Assembly: GCA_004009845.1 (NCBI GenBank)
Contig: RMBW01000079.1
Location: 1-64,000 of the forward strand
DNA length: 64,000 nt
Direction: 5' to 3'
Source of the DNA: Davidsoniella eucalypti
Taxonomy: Eukaryota; Ascomycota; Sordariomycetes; Microascales; Ceratocystidaceae
Of the stretch, positions 51,101 to 63,546 are shown piece by piece; the stretch's first letter is position 1, and every line of letters starts with the position of its first letter. The translations under genes and the position numbers were made by a program. The notes below the pieces were generated by a model. It ran no database searches and was not told where the DNA came from. It saw only the letters and a list, made by a program, of their open reading frames with translations.

Positions 51101-51558
51101 ACGGGGAATCGCCCGTGGTTTTGTCCTTTCTCCGGTATAACTTTTGCCGCTTTTTCTTTTTGGCTGAACCCAGGCTGTCGTTCCGCCCAGAGTCGGAGAT
51201 TTCGAAATAACACGCTGGCAACATGGCCTGTTGCTTTGGTGGTTTTCAGGAGCATGTCCGTAAATCTCTATCTCTATAGTCCACCAGTGTCCGCGTTCTT
51301 TTGGCTTGCTGCCGGCTTTGCATCCGGTCCTGGTATTCATCAAAGTCACCATCTCCGGTTCTGTCTGCTAGAATGTGGCCCAACTCTGTTCAGGTAAGTC
51401 CATTGTAGCGGGAAACACGAAAGGGACTAGAGCAAGAAAAAAAAGAACAAAAACTCCGCAGTAAATAAACAAACAACCAGATCATCATCCACCACCAACG
51501 ATTGTAAAAATCGACAAAAAGATTAGATCCGTTGATAAACGGGCCTATAACTAACTGT
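48168..51558. other. Intergenic, no gene seen
   Basis: The first few hundred bases should hold the promoter of the complex I gene. The rest, about 3 kb, has only short frames without domains or codon bias and a G8 run near 49730. Nothing further is supported. Confidence 0.6.
51516..51520 (-). terminator. RNA polymerase III terminator of tRNA-Arg
   Basis: On the minus strand TTTTT occurs about 40 nt after the 3' end of the tRNA-Arg gene; a run of four or more T ends polymerase III transcription. Confidence 0.6.
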
Positions 51559-51630
51559 TGACCACGATGGGATTCGAACCCACAATCTTTTGATTCGTAG
51601 TCAAACGCCTTGCCATTGGGCCACGCGGCC
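51559..51630 (-). tRNA. tRNA-Arg (anticodon ACG)
   Basis: A complete 72-nt cloverleaf on the minus strand without intron. Acceptor stem GGCCGCG pairs with CGTGGTC (with two G-U pairs), the discriminator is A, the anticodon stem TTTGA/TCAAA carries loop CTACGAA with ACG at positions 34-36, and the T arm is GTGGG-TTCGAAT-CCCAT with the intact internal promoter B box. A34 would be edited to inosine to read CGU, CGC and CGA. CCA is not encoded, as expected in eukaryotes. Confidence 0.95.
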
Positions 51631-51686
51631 AGTTTCGATGCTAATCCAGAGAATACCAGTGACTATACGGCTTTTTTTTTTTTACG

Positions 51687-51705
51687 CCGGACGGATCCCG
51701 TCCGG
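51687..51705. repeat. Perfect 8-bp palindrome with 3-bp spacer
   Basis: CCGGACGG-ATC-CCGTCCGG, 57 bp upstream of the 5' end of the tRNA-Arg gene. The right part GATCCCGTCCGGTA (51694-51707) recurs exactly at 52459-52472 inside a tandem repeat. It contains CGG and CCG triplets of the kind bound by zinc-cluster factors, but its role is unknown. Confidence 0.9.
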
Positions 51706-52232
51706 TACAACCTTCCCTCCTACAACCCTCGGGGGGGTACCTTTGAGTTCGAGTACCTCCCCCTCCGTCCAAAGACGAATTTTTCCCCTTCGTCGTGGGT
51801 TTTAAGAGCGACCAGCACATATCCCCAATGCTGCTGTCCATTCTCGTTTTCTTTTTCGACATATGTCGACTTCGAAGCACCGTTTCGTGAGGCCTTGAGC
51901 CCGATTTCCCCTCTCGAGGGATGTTCTCACCAACGACCGACCCCGCACCTTTTCGATCGTTGGTCTCCCGAGTCTATCCACTCACCTCAGGGAGCCACAC
52001 TCACACACGGCGGGCAGCCTTTTGAAGGTTCCGGATGCCCGACCCCGCGGCGCGGGAATCTTGTCGCTGTTGCTTCATCCATAGCACCCGACTCGATTAC
52101 GCCAAAATTTTCATTCTTACGGCCACGATCACCAGCCTCTTGGAGGCTCACTGAATAGTGGGGATGGTAGCTCCACTTAGGAGTTGGTTTTGTGGATCTG
52201 TCTTTTGGGGAATAGTTTTGTGGATGCACTGG

Positions 52233-52256
52233 TTTTTTTTTTTTTTTTTTTTTTTT
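52233..52256. repeat. Poly-T tract, 24 T
   Basis: An uninterrupted T24 run. On the minus strand it is a poly(A) run, which could mark the tail of an old retroposed copy, but no target-site duplication or element body can be shown by eye. Confidence 0.85.
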
Positions 52257-52361
52257 GTATTTGTTTTTGCTGCTCATAGTGGAGGTATGGACCACTAGTT
52301 CTTCGGGGCTAGGGGACGGTCTCGTCCCGCACATACAAAGCTATTGAGTTTGTCAAGCGGA

Positions 52362-52540
52362 AGACGTTAAATATCTGTCCGGTAACCAATCCGGCGTCGT
52401 ATGATCTTAGTGATTTAGGTAGACGTTAAATATAATCAAATCAAATCAAATCAAATCAGATCCCGTCCGGTATTCAATCCGGCGGCGTATGATCTTTAGT
52501 GATTTAGGTAGACGTTAGATATAATCAAATCAAATCAAAC
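52362..52540. repeat. About 88-bp tandem repeat, two copies plus a fragment
   Basis: Unit A (52377-52464) and unit B (52465-52540) share GTCCGGTA..CAATCCGGCG.CGTATGATCTT-AGTGATTTAGGTAGACGTTA-ATATAATC followed by (AAATC)n. A fragment with AGACGTTAAATAT lies at 52362-52374. The copies differ at a few positions, and the AAATC run differs in length. The region is non-coding and lies about 730 bp from the tRNA-Arg gene. Confidence 0.9.
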
Positions 52541-55500
52541 ATCAAATTGGCACAGTCCGCTGGGTGCCGAGATCAGGTGGCCTCTCGGACCAAGTGGCCA
52601 CTATCGAACCCCGGGCTGTGCTACACGGGCAGCTCTCTTTGACTTTGATAATGGTCCCTAAAATGTCACAAAATTTCTTATAGTCTACGAACCGCTCGAG
52701 TCGTTCTGGAGATTATATCATCCGACTAATTTTGTCCGGGGCATGTCGTTGTGCTGCTGTAAGCATGAACTAACAGTATAAACACTAAGCAATTGATATA
52801 GATAAATACACTACATCAGCAGAACTCGGGGTTTTCTCTGGCGTCATCGTTCGTAGTATATCAGCGGACATGCATATACGAGGAAGCAATGTCTCCAAAG
52901 CTTCTCCAATGCCTAGTCCAGCCCGGCATCCTATCGTTCACTTACTAGATAGACAATACCACTACACAGTCACGAAGAGAATAACAATAAATAAGTATCT
53001 CCAAGACTAATTGTTAGCTGAACACAACGTTTCTTTCGGAATCTCGTATCCATCCAGGCTGATAGATATGCAATAAAGTCGCCAATATCTTCCAGTTCAA
53101 AGGAAGACAATTGAGCGAGGTCTTGAGCCACAGCAAAAAAAATAGTCATGAAATACGATGCTGTCTTACAGCCGACAGATCCGGCTTCACACCAAACGCT
53201 GGCTCTGAAATCACCGTTATATATCACATTCCGCATCGAGTGCCCTAAACCATCTTACCGTAATAAATGTATCCATGATACGATATGTCAATGTTCAGTG
53301 CGATTTGTTAGAGTACAGCGATCATTGTCGGAGCAAAACATGGAAACAAGAACCAAGCTCCCACCCTTAGAAAGGCAAAACAGGTACGAAACAGCCCACG
53401 GAAGATCGGTAATTATGCTTCTTCAACTCAAAAAGCAAACTTCTACGGCATGTGCTCGCTACACCAAGCTTGTATTCATGATGAAAGCTTTGTCCTTTTT
53501 TTACACTTACACATATAACACTCGTCTAATAATCCGGTTTCATACACACGGCGGCAAATATCAAGCCGCATACGGGTGTCCTGGTGTCACTACTAATAGC
53601 TTCAGATTGATGTTCACTGCGGTTACGTAGACACGCACTTCTAAGAGCTTATGGATAGTTATTATAGGAATAAAGAAGAGGTTATGAGAGAAAGTATATG
53701 CAAGTTAGAACGACTGTCCAAAGCCACAAACGGAAACATGAGTGCCACAAGCCGTCTAGAATATGTCACCGTGCATGCAACAAACCATACCAAAAGGCCC
53801 ATATCTACATGTAAACTACAATTAGACCCTAGCGAAAGGCTAGCTCACCCAAAATCATAACATCATGATTTCCGTCAGGTGAGAATAGAGATAACAAGCT
53901 ATATACGAGATGCCCAACGGCTTACTATTAGTGTGTACACGTACTATGATGGTTGCGACGTCTCACGGGTTACAGGTGCATATATATATTATGTTTATTC
54001 TGTAAATGCATGTATCGTATATGTACTTATCTCCGTGGATATCATAATGTTAGAATATTTACCTCCTAACTAAGTGGCAACAATGTGATATGTAGCCAGA
54101 GCACCCTCTCTCCTCTCGTTTTGTAGACATGCACACGAGTCGATATCCGGGCAGAAGGTCGGTGAGGAGCCGCATTGAACGGATCAGGAAGCTAGAGGCT
54201 ATTAGAATATTTAAGCTAACAGAAGGTGATCGCAAGCCATTCAAACAAAGGCTCCCCGGCCCAGTGAAGTCAGCCACCTCAAGCACGAGCTATACATGTA
54301 TGTATGTATGCAACAGGTTTCAGTCTACTTTATACTACATTTGGTCTTTATGTTCATGATGATTTACACACCATATTCGGGTTTAGTTACTGTATAAATA
54401 TACAATTAAAAAAGCTCTTTAAGCTACATTTAGCATGAGAGTTTCTATGGGCCAAAATATCACGATATGTGCTGATTTCGTTCGAGCCAATAGCGTGAAG
54501 TAAGCGAAAAACACACAATGTTTACAATTATGTAAGAGGGCGTGAGAAGGAAATAGAGGAATGCGGGATCAGGGGAAAAGGAAAACGAAGGAGAGAAGAT
54601 GCAATTGAATGGTGAAAAGAAGATGGACGGGTGTGTTACATTGGTCAAAATTAGTACGTATTCGAAGGGGTGTGAACAGATGAAGCAAATCGGGAGAAAA
54701 AAAGAAAATAGTACAACCACATACTTACTGATATAATGTAAATAAGAGAACCCACCGAATCATGATAAACAAAGGCTTTTATTTTCCCTTTTCCTTCCAT
54801 TAGCGATTCTAGATCATCTTTGGGAATAAGTTGGGATATTGGAGAATACGGCACTAGCATGCCAGTGGAAATTCTACTACAGAGAAACAATATAACAAAG
54901 TCGCTGATTCTGTTGAAAATATGTCAGGAAACTTTTTGTTCGTTTCGAGGAGAGAAATTAAGATTAAGATTAGATAATGACGGGAAAACTAAGGGTGATA
55001 TGTCAATTAATTTCTTCATATACTTTATTCAGGTTAAACAGCTACAAAATAATGAGGATCTGGTTTTGCTAGTTGGATGTCAGATGGTTTTGTAGTTAAC
55101 GAGCTTATGGTTGATAGAGTATGCCTAAAAGCCAGGCCTGTACATGTTTATACGCTGTAGAATCAGCGCCTCACTGCCGAAAGGACCTGACAATGCCGCT
55201 ACAAAACGCACTAGAATGTCCTAAAAATTAATTCATCAACTAGACACCTCCAAAAAAAAATTGTTATTTTTGTTTTATATCCATATCATGTATCACACTA
55301 AGAAACCCCAAGAGCCGACGTCTTGCGTTACGAATCCCCCCACTAGTTGTTGTCGTGACTTCTTGGCGATCCAGGATTTGGCCTGCAAAGATCGAGCAGA
55401 AATAAATACTTCTTTTTTCCTGTCAAGCCAAGCTACTAGATCAGTATTTATTTTCCTCTAGAACAACGAGAAAGCATATTAAAAATTAAAAATATACAAG

Positions 55501-58500
55501 CTAGATATAAATTCACCTTGTCAAGATCTGGTTATGGGCTTGGCCTTGCCCAGAACCGGGACTTTGGCCAAGGAATACAGCGTAGTAGATTTCAGTTACA
55601 GCAGAGCAAAGCGGACGGACGGCCACGGTTGGGCGTATAATTTTTTGGGGGTTCCCTGGTTTTCGATATTCAGGAAGCGAAGCGGTTTTTGTCCTTGGCA
55701 TTGTCAACAATAAGAAACTAAACAACTATCTTAAGGTGTTCATGTTTACTGACAGCCTCATTAATTGGATGGACCTGTCTATTATATCGCTAATTTATAA
55801 CTATATACTCGATTTAATTGTTCTTGACAAAAGAGGAATTTAAAAAACAACAGAGCCTCACATTTGATATCAGCGTATCACTTGGGCAAGTTCCGGAAAT
55901 TGATGACAATCTCTTTCTTTTGTTCTTTGTTCTTTCTCAATTGAGGACAGGACTTTATTGGTTTCTTATTCGGGCTTCCGGTGGCGTTGATATCAGCCAG
56001 TGTTATTAAGAACTCTAAGTTTGAGCAATCATCCAGACCTCTAAATACACAGAGATCACGGTACAATACTACAGATATATTATCATTTACGCCCGGATGT
56101 CATGCAGATGCTAGTATTTCATGGCAATTCAAAGCCTCACCCAATCAACCATCCAATGATTGTCTATAGCCCTAGTTTATACAGAGATGAAAACATCGGA
56201 TCAGTGTATATATATTTATCTTAGTTTTAACACTCGATATCGGCGGTATGAAAGAAATTGTATTAGATTGTTACCTGTAAACCTGCCTTTTTATACAATA
56301 CAGTTGGCTTTTCAGCAACTTTTCTTGTTCTTCCACAAGCTCTACAGTGCGTCTCCCACTGAAGTTTGCTACATGTACATTTATTAGGGGCGGCTTTTCT
56401 TTGCCAGACACCAAGGAATACATGTATTATGGGTCAAGGGTCCAAGGTAATGAATGGGATGTGCTAGGCTCTCCTCCCCTTCAAATTCGAAAGCACAGCC
56501 ACGACCGACCCTTTTCTTTGTGTGCTTCCTGATCTCTCTAATAGCACACACAATTCAAATACATGTAGACATCAACAAAAAGAGATGAAGCAAGTTAACA
56601 TTGACGCACGCTCATCACACCTAATAGTGTCAACCGCAAACCAAACAAGCAATGTGACTTGCCGGGCCACTTCTAGCTGACTACTGCCACTACCATTGCT
56701 ATCCCAATTTCAGGGCTAAGCTCTTCGTTTAACCCAAAGGGTAGCAGTAGAATCAAACAGCCCTACTCGCATTGAATTCTGGGCAGTGGGAAGAACAGCA
56801 GAATCAGAAACAAGACCTCTTTGTGTGTGTTCAAGCCTAGGATTCGGTGAAATTTGGTTAAGACACCCCTCCCCCTATAGGATAGCTATGTATCTGTATA
56901 CTACTTCATGCTTCTTCTCCCTGAATCGACTGAAGCAGTTACAGAAACAGCCGCCGAGTGATCGTCCAACAATGTTTCTTATTGAATCACGATCTTCTAT
57001 TCCTACCATTCAGCGCGTATTCAGAGTTTTGGTCTTGCTCTTAGTCTAGACATATATTCCCTCTTTAAGAGCCTTTTATGTTTATTTCGATCGATGGATA
57101 TAATCAATGGAAATGTTTTGGTTCTCAACTCGTAGGTTAATGTCAAAAACACCGTTACTTCGCGTTGTTAGTGTAGGGGCGGATGGATTCCAAGGTCGCC
57201 ATGAAGTGCTATTATATTCTGGAATTGGTGGCATTCGATCTGGGACCTGCATCAATGTAATAAATCATACCTACGTTGTTTTGCCACTGTGCCATATAAT
57301 GAAGACGCTGTTCGATACATAGACTGCCCCGTGACCAGGGTATTGCCCTACAGTGGTCTCCTTTTATATCGACAGTATTCATTAGTCCAGTGAACTCACT
57401 CGGCCGGGCTTGGAACGGATTTTTAGCTCATGCGCTTTATTTAGTCATGGCTTAAGTAACAGCCTCTCCAGCTGACAGGTCCAAAATTCCACCTCTGTGG
57501 CCTAGATTACAGAAGCCTTGATTCACCTAGATAATATCCTTTGATAATGTGGCATGATTCATTGGTCCTATTGAATATAATCATGTAACCAGACATATAC
57601 TTTTTTCACATTATCAACTTCATTCACATTCACTACTGTCAAATACGCGCGGGAAAAAATCAATGATAAAAAGAGTACGCAGAAATATCAAAGCAGGATT
57701 TTAGACGGGGGGTACGATTTTGCTGTGATTGAGATCCGCTAGAAATTGAAAAATCGGGGCTGTGCAAAAAGTTATTCGTTTTAACGCTTTTTCAACGCAT
57801 TTCACGTGACATTCGATACGACCTGTTTGCATGATTCTTAGGCTTTCTTCAGCTAACTAGTAAATTTCGATTATCAACATCACGGAAGCGGAATACAAAC
57901 TCATCATGACTTAACTGTACGGAATATTATACTATAAATGTCAAGATTGATTAAGCAGTACATTATCATGTTTATGGCGATTATTAATATCAATTTTGGT
58001 ATTGGATAACAATCGCAACTATCTGACTGACAATCTGACAATGTTATCTTTTGAGGTTCTAACTACGGGCTGAGTTTGGTAGCTTGGTATGGTCTTATGA
58101 ACACGGTTAAATATATAACTAATTGCATATAGTATCTTTCAATACACTGGATTATACGTATCAACCTTGTATCCATAGATCTGCACATGCTAGGGTTATC
58201 ATGGGTTAACTAAACGTAGTACACGTCTTGGCATGAAACGCAGCCCTAGAAAATAGTGTCGGTCAAGGATGTCTTAACAGCTTGATACCGAAAAAATGCA
58301 CGGGTGAATTGTTCTGAACTTCAAGTGCCAGCCAAGCTTGTACCAGGTCGCTTTCCGCCCCAAGTTGACAAAAAAAATACAGGCGCAGATGGTTAAAGCC
58401 CGACCTCTCTGGTAGTATGTTTTTTATTTAATTTTTTTTTTATCTATTGAGATGATGACTATACATACTAACAAATAGCGTGTACGTATGCCGCTAAGTA

Positions 58501-59351
58501 CATGTAGTGAAATTTCGCTTTGCCGCGATTGCTAGGACTAGTGGCCCAGAGGGACAGGAACAGGAATGCCACACAGGACCCGATTAGTGGGCGTGGTGTG
58601 TAGGCTTAGTTAAGCTACGCATTAATGTTCATTGCTTCTACGAGGTTGCAAAAGCAGATGGGGGAAAGAAAGAGAAAACTGCCTGGGTTTATATATATAT
58701 ATTTTAATTCATTTATCTTATGGAGCTATAGAGCTATGAAGATAAAACTGCCTGGTAGTTTGCATTTATTTACTTGCTCGTATGGTTTGTTATAATACTC
58801 TGCAATTTTGAAGCGATTAAAAGAAGATTGGTAGCGCTAATAAGCTAGACTTTTGACTGCCAGCAGAATGATCGGAGCAGACGTGTCGTCGTTTCCCGTC
58901 TGAAGTAAGCTGGTCCTGGAACATCATCGTTGGATCTTGTCGTTGGATACAGAGACTGAAGTATTGCCAAGGTCGCTCTTGGCTTTGTGGCCACGCGGAC
59001 AGATACTCGATGACAACCTCTTGGCAACAAGCTGGGGAGGAGGATGGGGCCTACGACGCTTCGGTTATGAGAAGGGGGTTATAAATAGTGGTAGCCAAGC
59101 CGGTTGTCGTCAGCGGGCTGCTGGATTGCTGGAACAGCAGTAATTAGTTGGTCGATCCGCGGAGCCAGAAGAAGAGTGGTTCCGACCAGCGAGCTGATAG
59201 TGATGGAAATAGAGATGGTGATGTTTATGTTTATGTTGACTGATCATGCACGATATTGTAAGCAACGGAATGGGTACGTAGACAGGCTGCCCTAACTCGC
59301 ATACATGTACTGCGCTGTCATGATTTCTGGCCGACAACAACACGAGGCTAA

Positions 59352-59378
59352 AAGACGAACAAGACGAACAAGACGAAC
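59352..59378. repeat. 9-bp repeat AAGACGAAC, three copies
   Basis: Three perfect copies of AAGACGAAC, followed to about 59403 by degenerate units. The purine-rich strand is plus. No gene is called here. Confidence 0.9.
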
Positions 59379-60232
59379 AAGAACAAGACGAAGAAGACGA
59401 ACAGCGACGGAAGGGCACAGGGATCGCAGGCTGAGTCGAGAGAAGTTGACAAGAGTTTGGAGGAGAGGAGGGAGGGCGTGTCAAACTGCGGCGGTGGAGG
59501 GCACAACACGATGACATGGGCCACGGGCAGAGGGGTGAGCGCAGTTGTACAGCTGGGCTGTGGAGAGGGCGTGGCCGTAGCAGGATACACTGTCCCACAA
59601 TATCGCGACCTGCTTGACTCCTGCTTTGGGTACTTTCCTGGTTTGAGCCAGCCGTTGAGCGAGTGAGCGCACACCAAGCACACACTAAGCACACTAAATC
59701 CCTGTCGCTGTATTGCGCCTTCCTTGCAGTCCAGGCCATTCCTGGCTTAGACTCTGTGCTGGACGTCTTTCTATCTTCCAATCTTGCATATTTGCTTTTC
59801 AGCACAGTATCAGTAGCTGCAATAGCAGCAGTAATACCACTAGTAATACTGCTAGTAACAGCAGTAAACAATAACCGGAATGCTTTACCTCACTATACAG
59901 AGCGTCAACATATTTACTTCCGTCATGTCCGCCATCTGCTTTTCGTCCAACTTCCTCTTCTTCCCTTCCATTTCTTAGCATCGCTGCTTTTTCTGCAATT
60001 CTCAACTTCATTGATTCTCTTCCTTGACTTTTTCCCCAAGGCCGAGACTTCCCATCCAACTCTCTCTTTGTTGGTTTTATTTTCTTCTTTTTTCTTCTCC
60101 GACCAACTTTTGTCCTATTATCCTTCTTCAGCTTAGGCAACAGCGCCCATCACTCTCTCTGGGCCTTTTCTTTATTTTCGATTCCGACCCGAGTATTCGT
60201 TTCCTCTTCACATCTTCAGCACATCAGTCAAC

Positions 60233-61767
60233 ATGAAGCACTCCGCCGCCATTCTAATTGTTGCCTCCGTGGCTTCGGCCACTCCCTCTCTGACCGTCAA
60301 GGACCTTCCCAAGCGTGCCTCGACCTCTCTGCCTACTGTCACCGTCTCTGGTAACGGTATGTGAGCTCCAGCTCCTGGATACCGTCGCAACACCCGCTAA
60401 CTCTACTTCTAGCTTTCTACGCCGGCTCTGACCGTTTCGTTGTCCGTGGTATCGACTACCAGCCCGGCGGTTCTTCCGAGTCCATCGATCCCCTGGCCGA
60501 TGAGTCTATCTGCACTCGTGATATTGCCAAGTTCAAGGACCTCGGTGTCAATACCGTTCGTGTCTACACCGTCGACAACACCGCGGACCACGATACCTGC
60601 ATGTCAGCGCTGGCCGATGCTGGTATCTACCTGGTTCTGGATGTCAACACTCCCCTGTACTCTCTGAACCGTGCCGATCCCGCCACTTCTTACAACGCTG
60701 CTTACCTGCAGAGCATCTTCGCTACTATTGATGCGTTTGCCGGCTACACCAACGTCCTGGCCTTCTTCTCCGGTAACGAGGTTATCAACGATGAGGAGGG
60801 TACTACTGCTGCCGCTCCCTACGTTAAGGCCATCACCCGTGACATGCGCGCCTACCTGTCTGCTCGCTCTCTGCGTACCATCCCCGTCGGTTACTCCGCC
60901 GCTGATGTCTCCAGCAACCGCATGCAGACTGCCAACTACCTGAACTGCGGTCAGGATGATGTTCGCTCCGACTTCTTCGCTTTCGTAAGTACGCTTCTAA
61001 ACAAATCATACAAAAAACCAAAACTAATCAATCATAGAATGATTACTCGTGGTGCTCTTCCAACTTCATCGAGTCTGGCTGGAACCAGAAGGTCGCCAAC
61101 TTCAGCTCCTACGGTATCCCCATCTTGTAAGTTAGACCTAAGTGTATTCAAAGCATTGACTAGTTACTAACAGCATTATAGCCTGTCTGAGTATGGCTGC
61201 AACACAAACACCCGTGACTTCCACGAGCTTGAGTCTCTGATGAACGTTAACATGACCGGTGTTTACTCTGGTGGTATCATGTACGAGTACTCTATGGAGG
61301 ACAACGGCTACGGTATCGTCAACATGTCTGATACCACCGCTACCTCTGTCACTGAGCTTCCAGAGTTCACCTCGTTCTCTGCTGCTTTGTCTTCCTTCAC
61401 TGCTCCCACCTCGGCCACTGCCAACTTCACCACCACCTTCGCTCAGGCCTGCCCTACCTCCGACTCTACCTGGGAGGTCGACCCCTCTATCCTGCCCAAC
61501 ATTCCCTCTGAGGCTGCTGCTTACTTCACTGATGGTGCCGGTACCGGTCCTGGTCTGAGCGGCTCTGGCTCGCAGACTAACGCTGACTCTGGTGTCTCTA
61601 CCTCCAACACCACTAACGCTAACGAGAACGGTACCTCGTCCGGCGGATCTAACAGCAGCTCAAGCTCTTCTTCCTCCAAGTCTGCTGGTTCCCAGGTCTT
61701 CTCTAACGGTATGGCTGTCACCGGTGTGACCCTGATGGTCACCCTGCTTGGCGCTATCATGCTGTAA
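60233..61767 (+). CDS. gel1: GPI-anchored GH72 beta-1,3-glucanosyltransferase
   Basis: Gas/Gel/Phr-family enzyme that cuts a beta-1,3-glucan and joins the new end to another chain, elongating wall glucan outside the plasma membrane. Four exons: 60233-60356, 60413-60984, 61038-61126 and 61182-61767, giving 456 residues. Seen: signal peptide at about 1-16, GH72 catalytic domain from about residue 42 (FYAGSDRFVVRGIDYQPGG), acid/base Glu at residue 164 in SGNEV, nucleophile Glu at residue 265 in LSEYGCN, conserved cysteines, then a Ser/Asn/Gly-rich linker and a hydrophobic C-terminal tail fitting a GPI signal. The two glutamates fall almost where they do in Aspergillus Gel1 (160 and 261). There is no Cys-box (CBM43), so it belongs to the shorter GH72 subgroup. 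The nucleophile exon begins with a split codon, all borders being GT/AG. Confidence 0.96.
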
Positions 61768-63546
61768 ATCGAATGTAGTTTATAGTGTGATGTTAGATCT
61801 GGCGATAAAGTTTTTTTTTTAATCTTTTTTTCTTAGGGGGTATGTGGCTGGTACATGGAGAGTATGTTGACCTCTGCAGCTACATGTCACGATTTAGGGC
61901 TATCCGGTTGTTTACTACTGGATTAACCAACTAGCTGAATGTGTATAAATTCCTCATTTGTTTTGCAAACTGGGTTCTGTTTTGCTGATTACTTGATACT
62001 TTCTTTTGTTATTTATTTATCTTTTTATTACTTTTCTTTCGGATTTTCTTTTTAAATTCTGCTTCAAATATCATGTATAGAATAAGGGGCTTTGGAGCAT
62101 GACTTCCAAACTCCGCAAAATTTTCACTAACTTGTTGCCTTCAATGGTCTTGTTTTGCCCTCTATTTATGTTATTTGTCTGCCTTTAATATGTACAACTT
62201 TGTCCTCAACAACTGTTCAGTATTTGTTGTATATGAATGAATTGACATCCTTCGACTGAATATGCTGCATTTTATATACTTGATACAACTGTCGGTACTG
62301 TGAAATAGTGCCTTCCAAGTGCCCTCAGTCATTGGAAGATCTTTGATGAGGATGATAGTGTTGTATACAGTATGACATAATCTAGCCTTGATTTGTTTGT
62401 TTATCAGGTTCTTGGCAAAGCTCTTTCTTGTTGCTGTATGTACATGTGTAGATATTGCCGCCAGCATAGACAAGTATACTGACCTATACAACCACGCCTA
62501 TGTATGCTTGATCAAAAACGATAATTTAGCGCCGTATACTTTGAACAAAATAAACGGGCAAAATGGTCTTGTTGGCAACGTATAGAATACTATAATAGGT
62601 AATAGTAGTGAAATATTTGATACGAGCTCTTCGTATCTTCTAGTTTTGAACTATCTGAATTACTTATTTACGGGTTGGGGCTGTGAAATATTAGTGGCTG
62701 GAGTTGGTAAGCAATGATAGTTGATAAAAGCACGTGATGTTGTGTGTTCAATAAGAAGCTTGCACAATATTTGTGAACTCTGCTAAAAAAAAAGACAAAA
62801 GCTAGTTAGTGCCATATCCACGTGACCGTATACATTTTTGTGCCGACCAGGAGCCTCGGTGAGCTACTGAAGAAGAAAAATCTCATAGTCAGGAACTATT
62901 TGGAGTAGTTGCACAGTTGTAGTATAACTCTGTATGTCATAGCTATCGGCTTAGAAGCACAGGTTAGTATGTGGGAAAGCGAGCCTCGGCCACCCAGCCT
63001 CTAAGATTATAGATTTTGCTTCTAGGGGGCCATAAAATAGGAGCTGAGCACCATGACACAGCAATAGGCCCACTAGTTTTAACATTTTCAACACTGAATA
63101 ACCGACGGCACAGCAACTAGAACCCGGAGTTACAATTGATACTAGTGATGTTACATTGCTTCACAAGCTAAACATCGAGATTGAGATATCTCGAAGTTTC
63201 TTATGGTTTTGGCACACACACATACATATAGTCTTTTCCCCGCTTCCTGACTCTACCATACCTTTTATCTCGTGTGAAAGCTGAATGACACCTGTAATCA
63301 ATATTAGTTGACTACGCGACTCGCACTGCATTTTCCTTATCCCCTTGGCCTTCATTGGACAGCCTGCCTGGTAACCCTGAAGCGCACATCGGTAGATCGA
63401 TAGACAAACGCGCCTTTCACAATCAGAGAGAACCATCGGTCGAGAGCATCATCTTGAATTGTTAGGTGTTACGAGTGTTGTATAGAAAGCAGTCACATCT
63501 CGTTGTAAAAGTTGTGTGAATCAGCCTAGAGCCGCTTTATATCGCC
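61768..63546. other. Intergenic, no gene seen
   Basis: The T-rich 3' region of the GH72 gene (61800-62060) is followed by about 1.4 kb without credible coding sequence. TTTATAT lies about 12 bp before the next ATG, too close to be a standard TATA box unless the leader begins further upstream. Confidence 0.6.

Larger units (their letters stand above)
51631..60232. other. 8.6-kb stretch without a convincing gene
   Basis: The first kilobase carries the repeats listed separately. The part from about 54360 to 56400 and the part from about 57550 to 58150 are AT-rich, with many TA steps. Open frames up to about 250 codons exist (for example minus 59110-59871 and plus 51610-52158), but their composition is Ser/Cys/Pro-rich or random and no domain is visible. 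The last few hundred bases are pyrimidine-rich and should be the promoter and leader of the GH72 gene. Confidence 0.55.

Noticed and set aside
51610..52158. 182-codon frame starting inside the tRNA-Arg gene
   Set aside because: It overlaps the tRNA on the opposite strand and reads through a T run and the palindrome; no recognisable product.
52970..53236. 88-codon minus-strand frame with protein-like composition
   Set aside because: It looks slightly more protein-like than its neighbours, but no flanking exons, domain or start context could be found; at most a relic exon.
55513..55725. 70-codon minus-strand frame in a GC-richer island
   Set aside because: No domain, no flanking exons; the island is too short to assign to an element.
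59110..59871. 253-codon minus-strand frame upstream of the GH72 gene
   Set aside because: Ser/Cys/Pro/Arg low complexity arising partly from the 9-bp repeat; no signal peptide, domain or codon bias.
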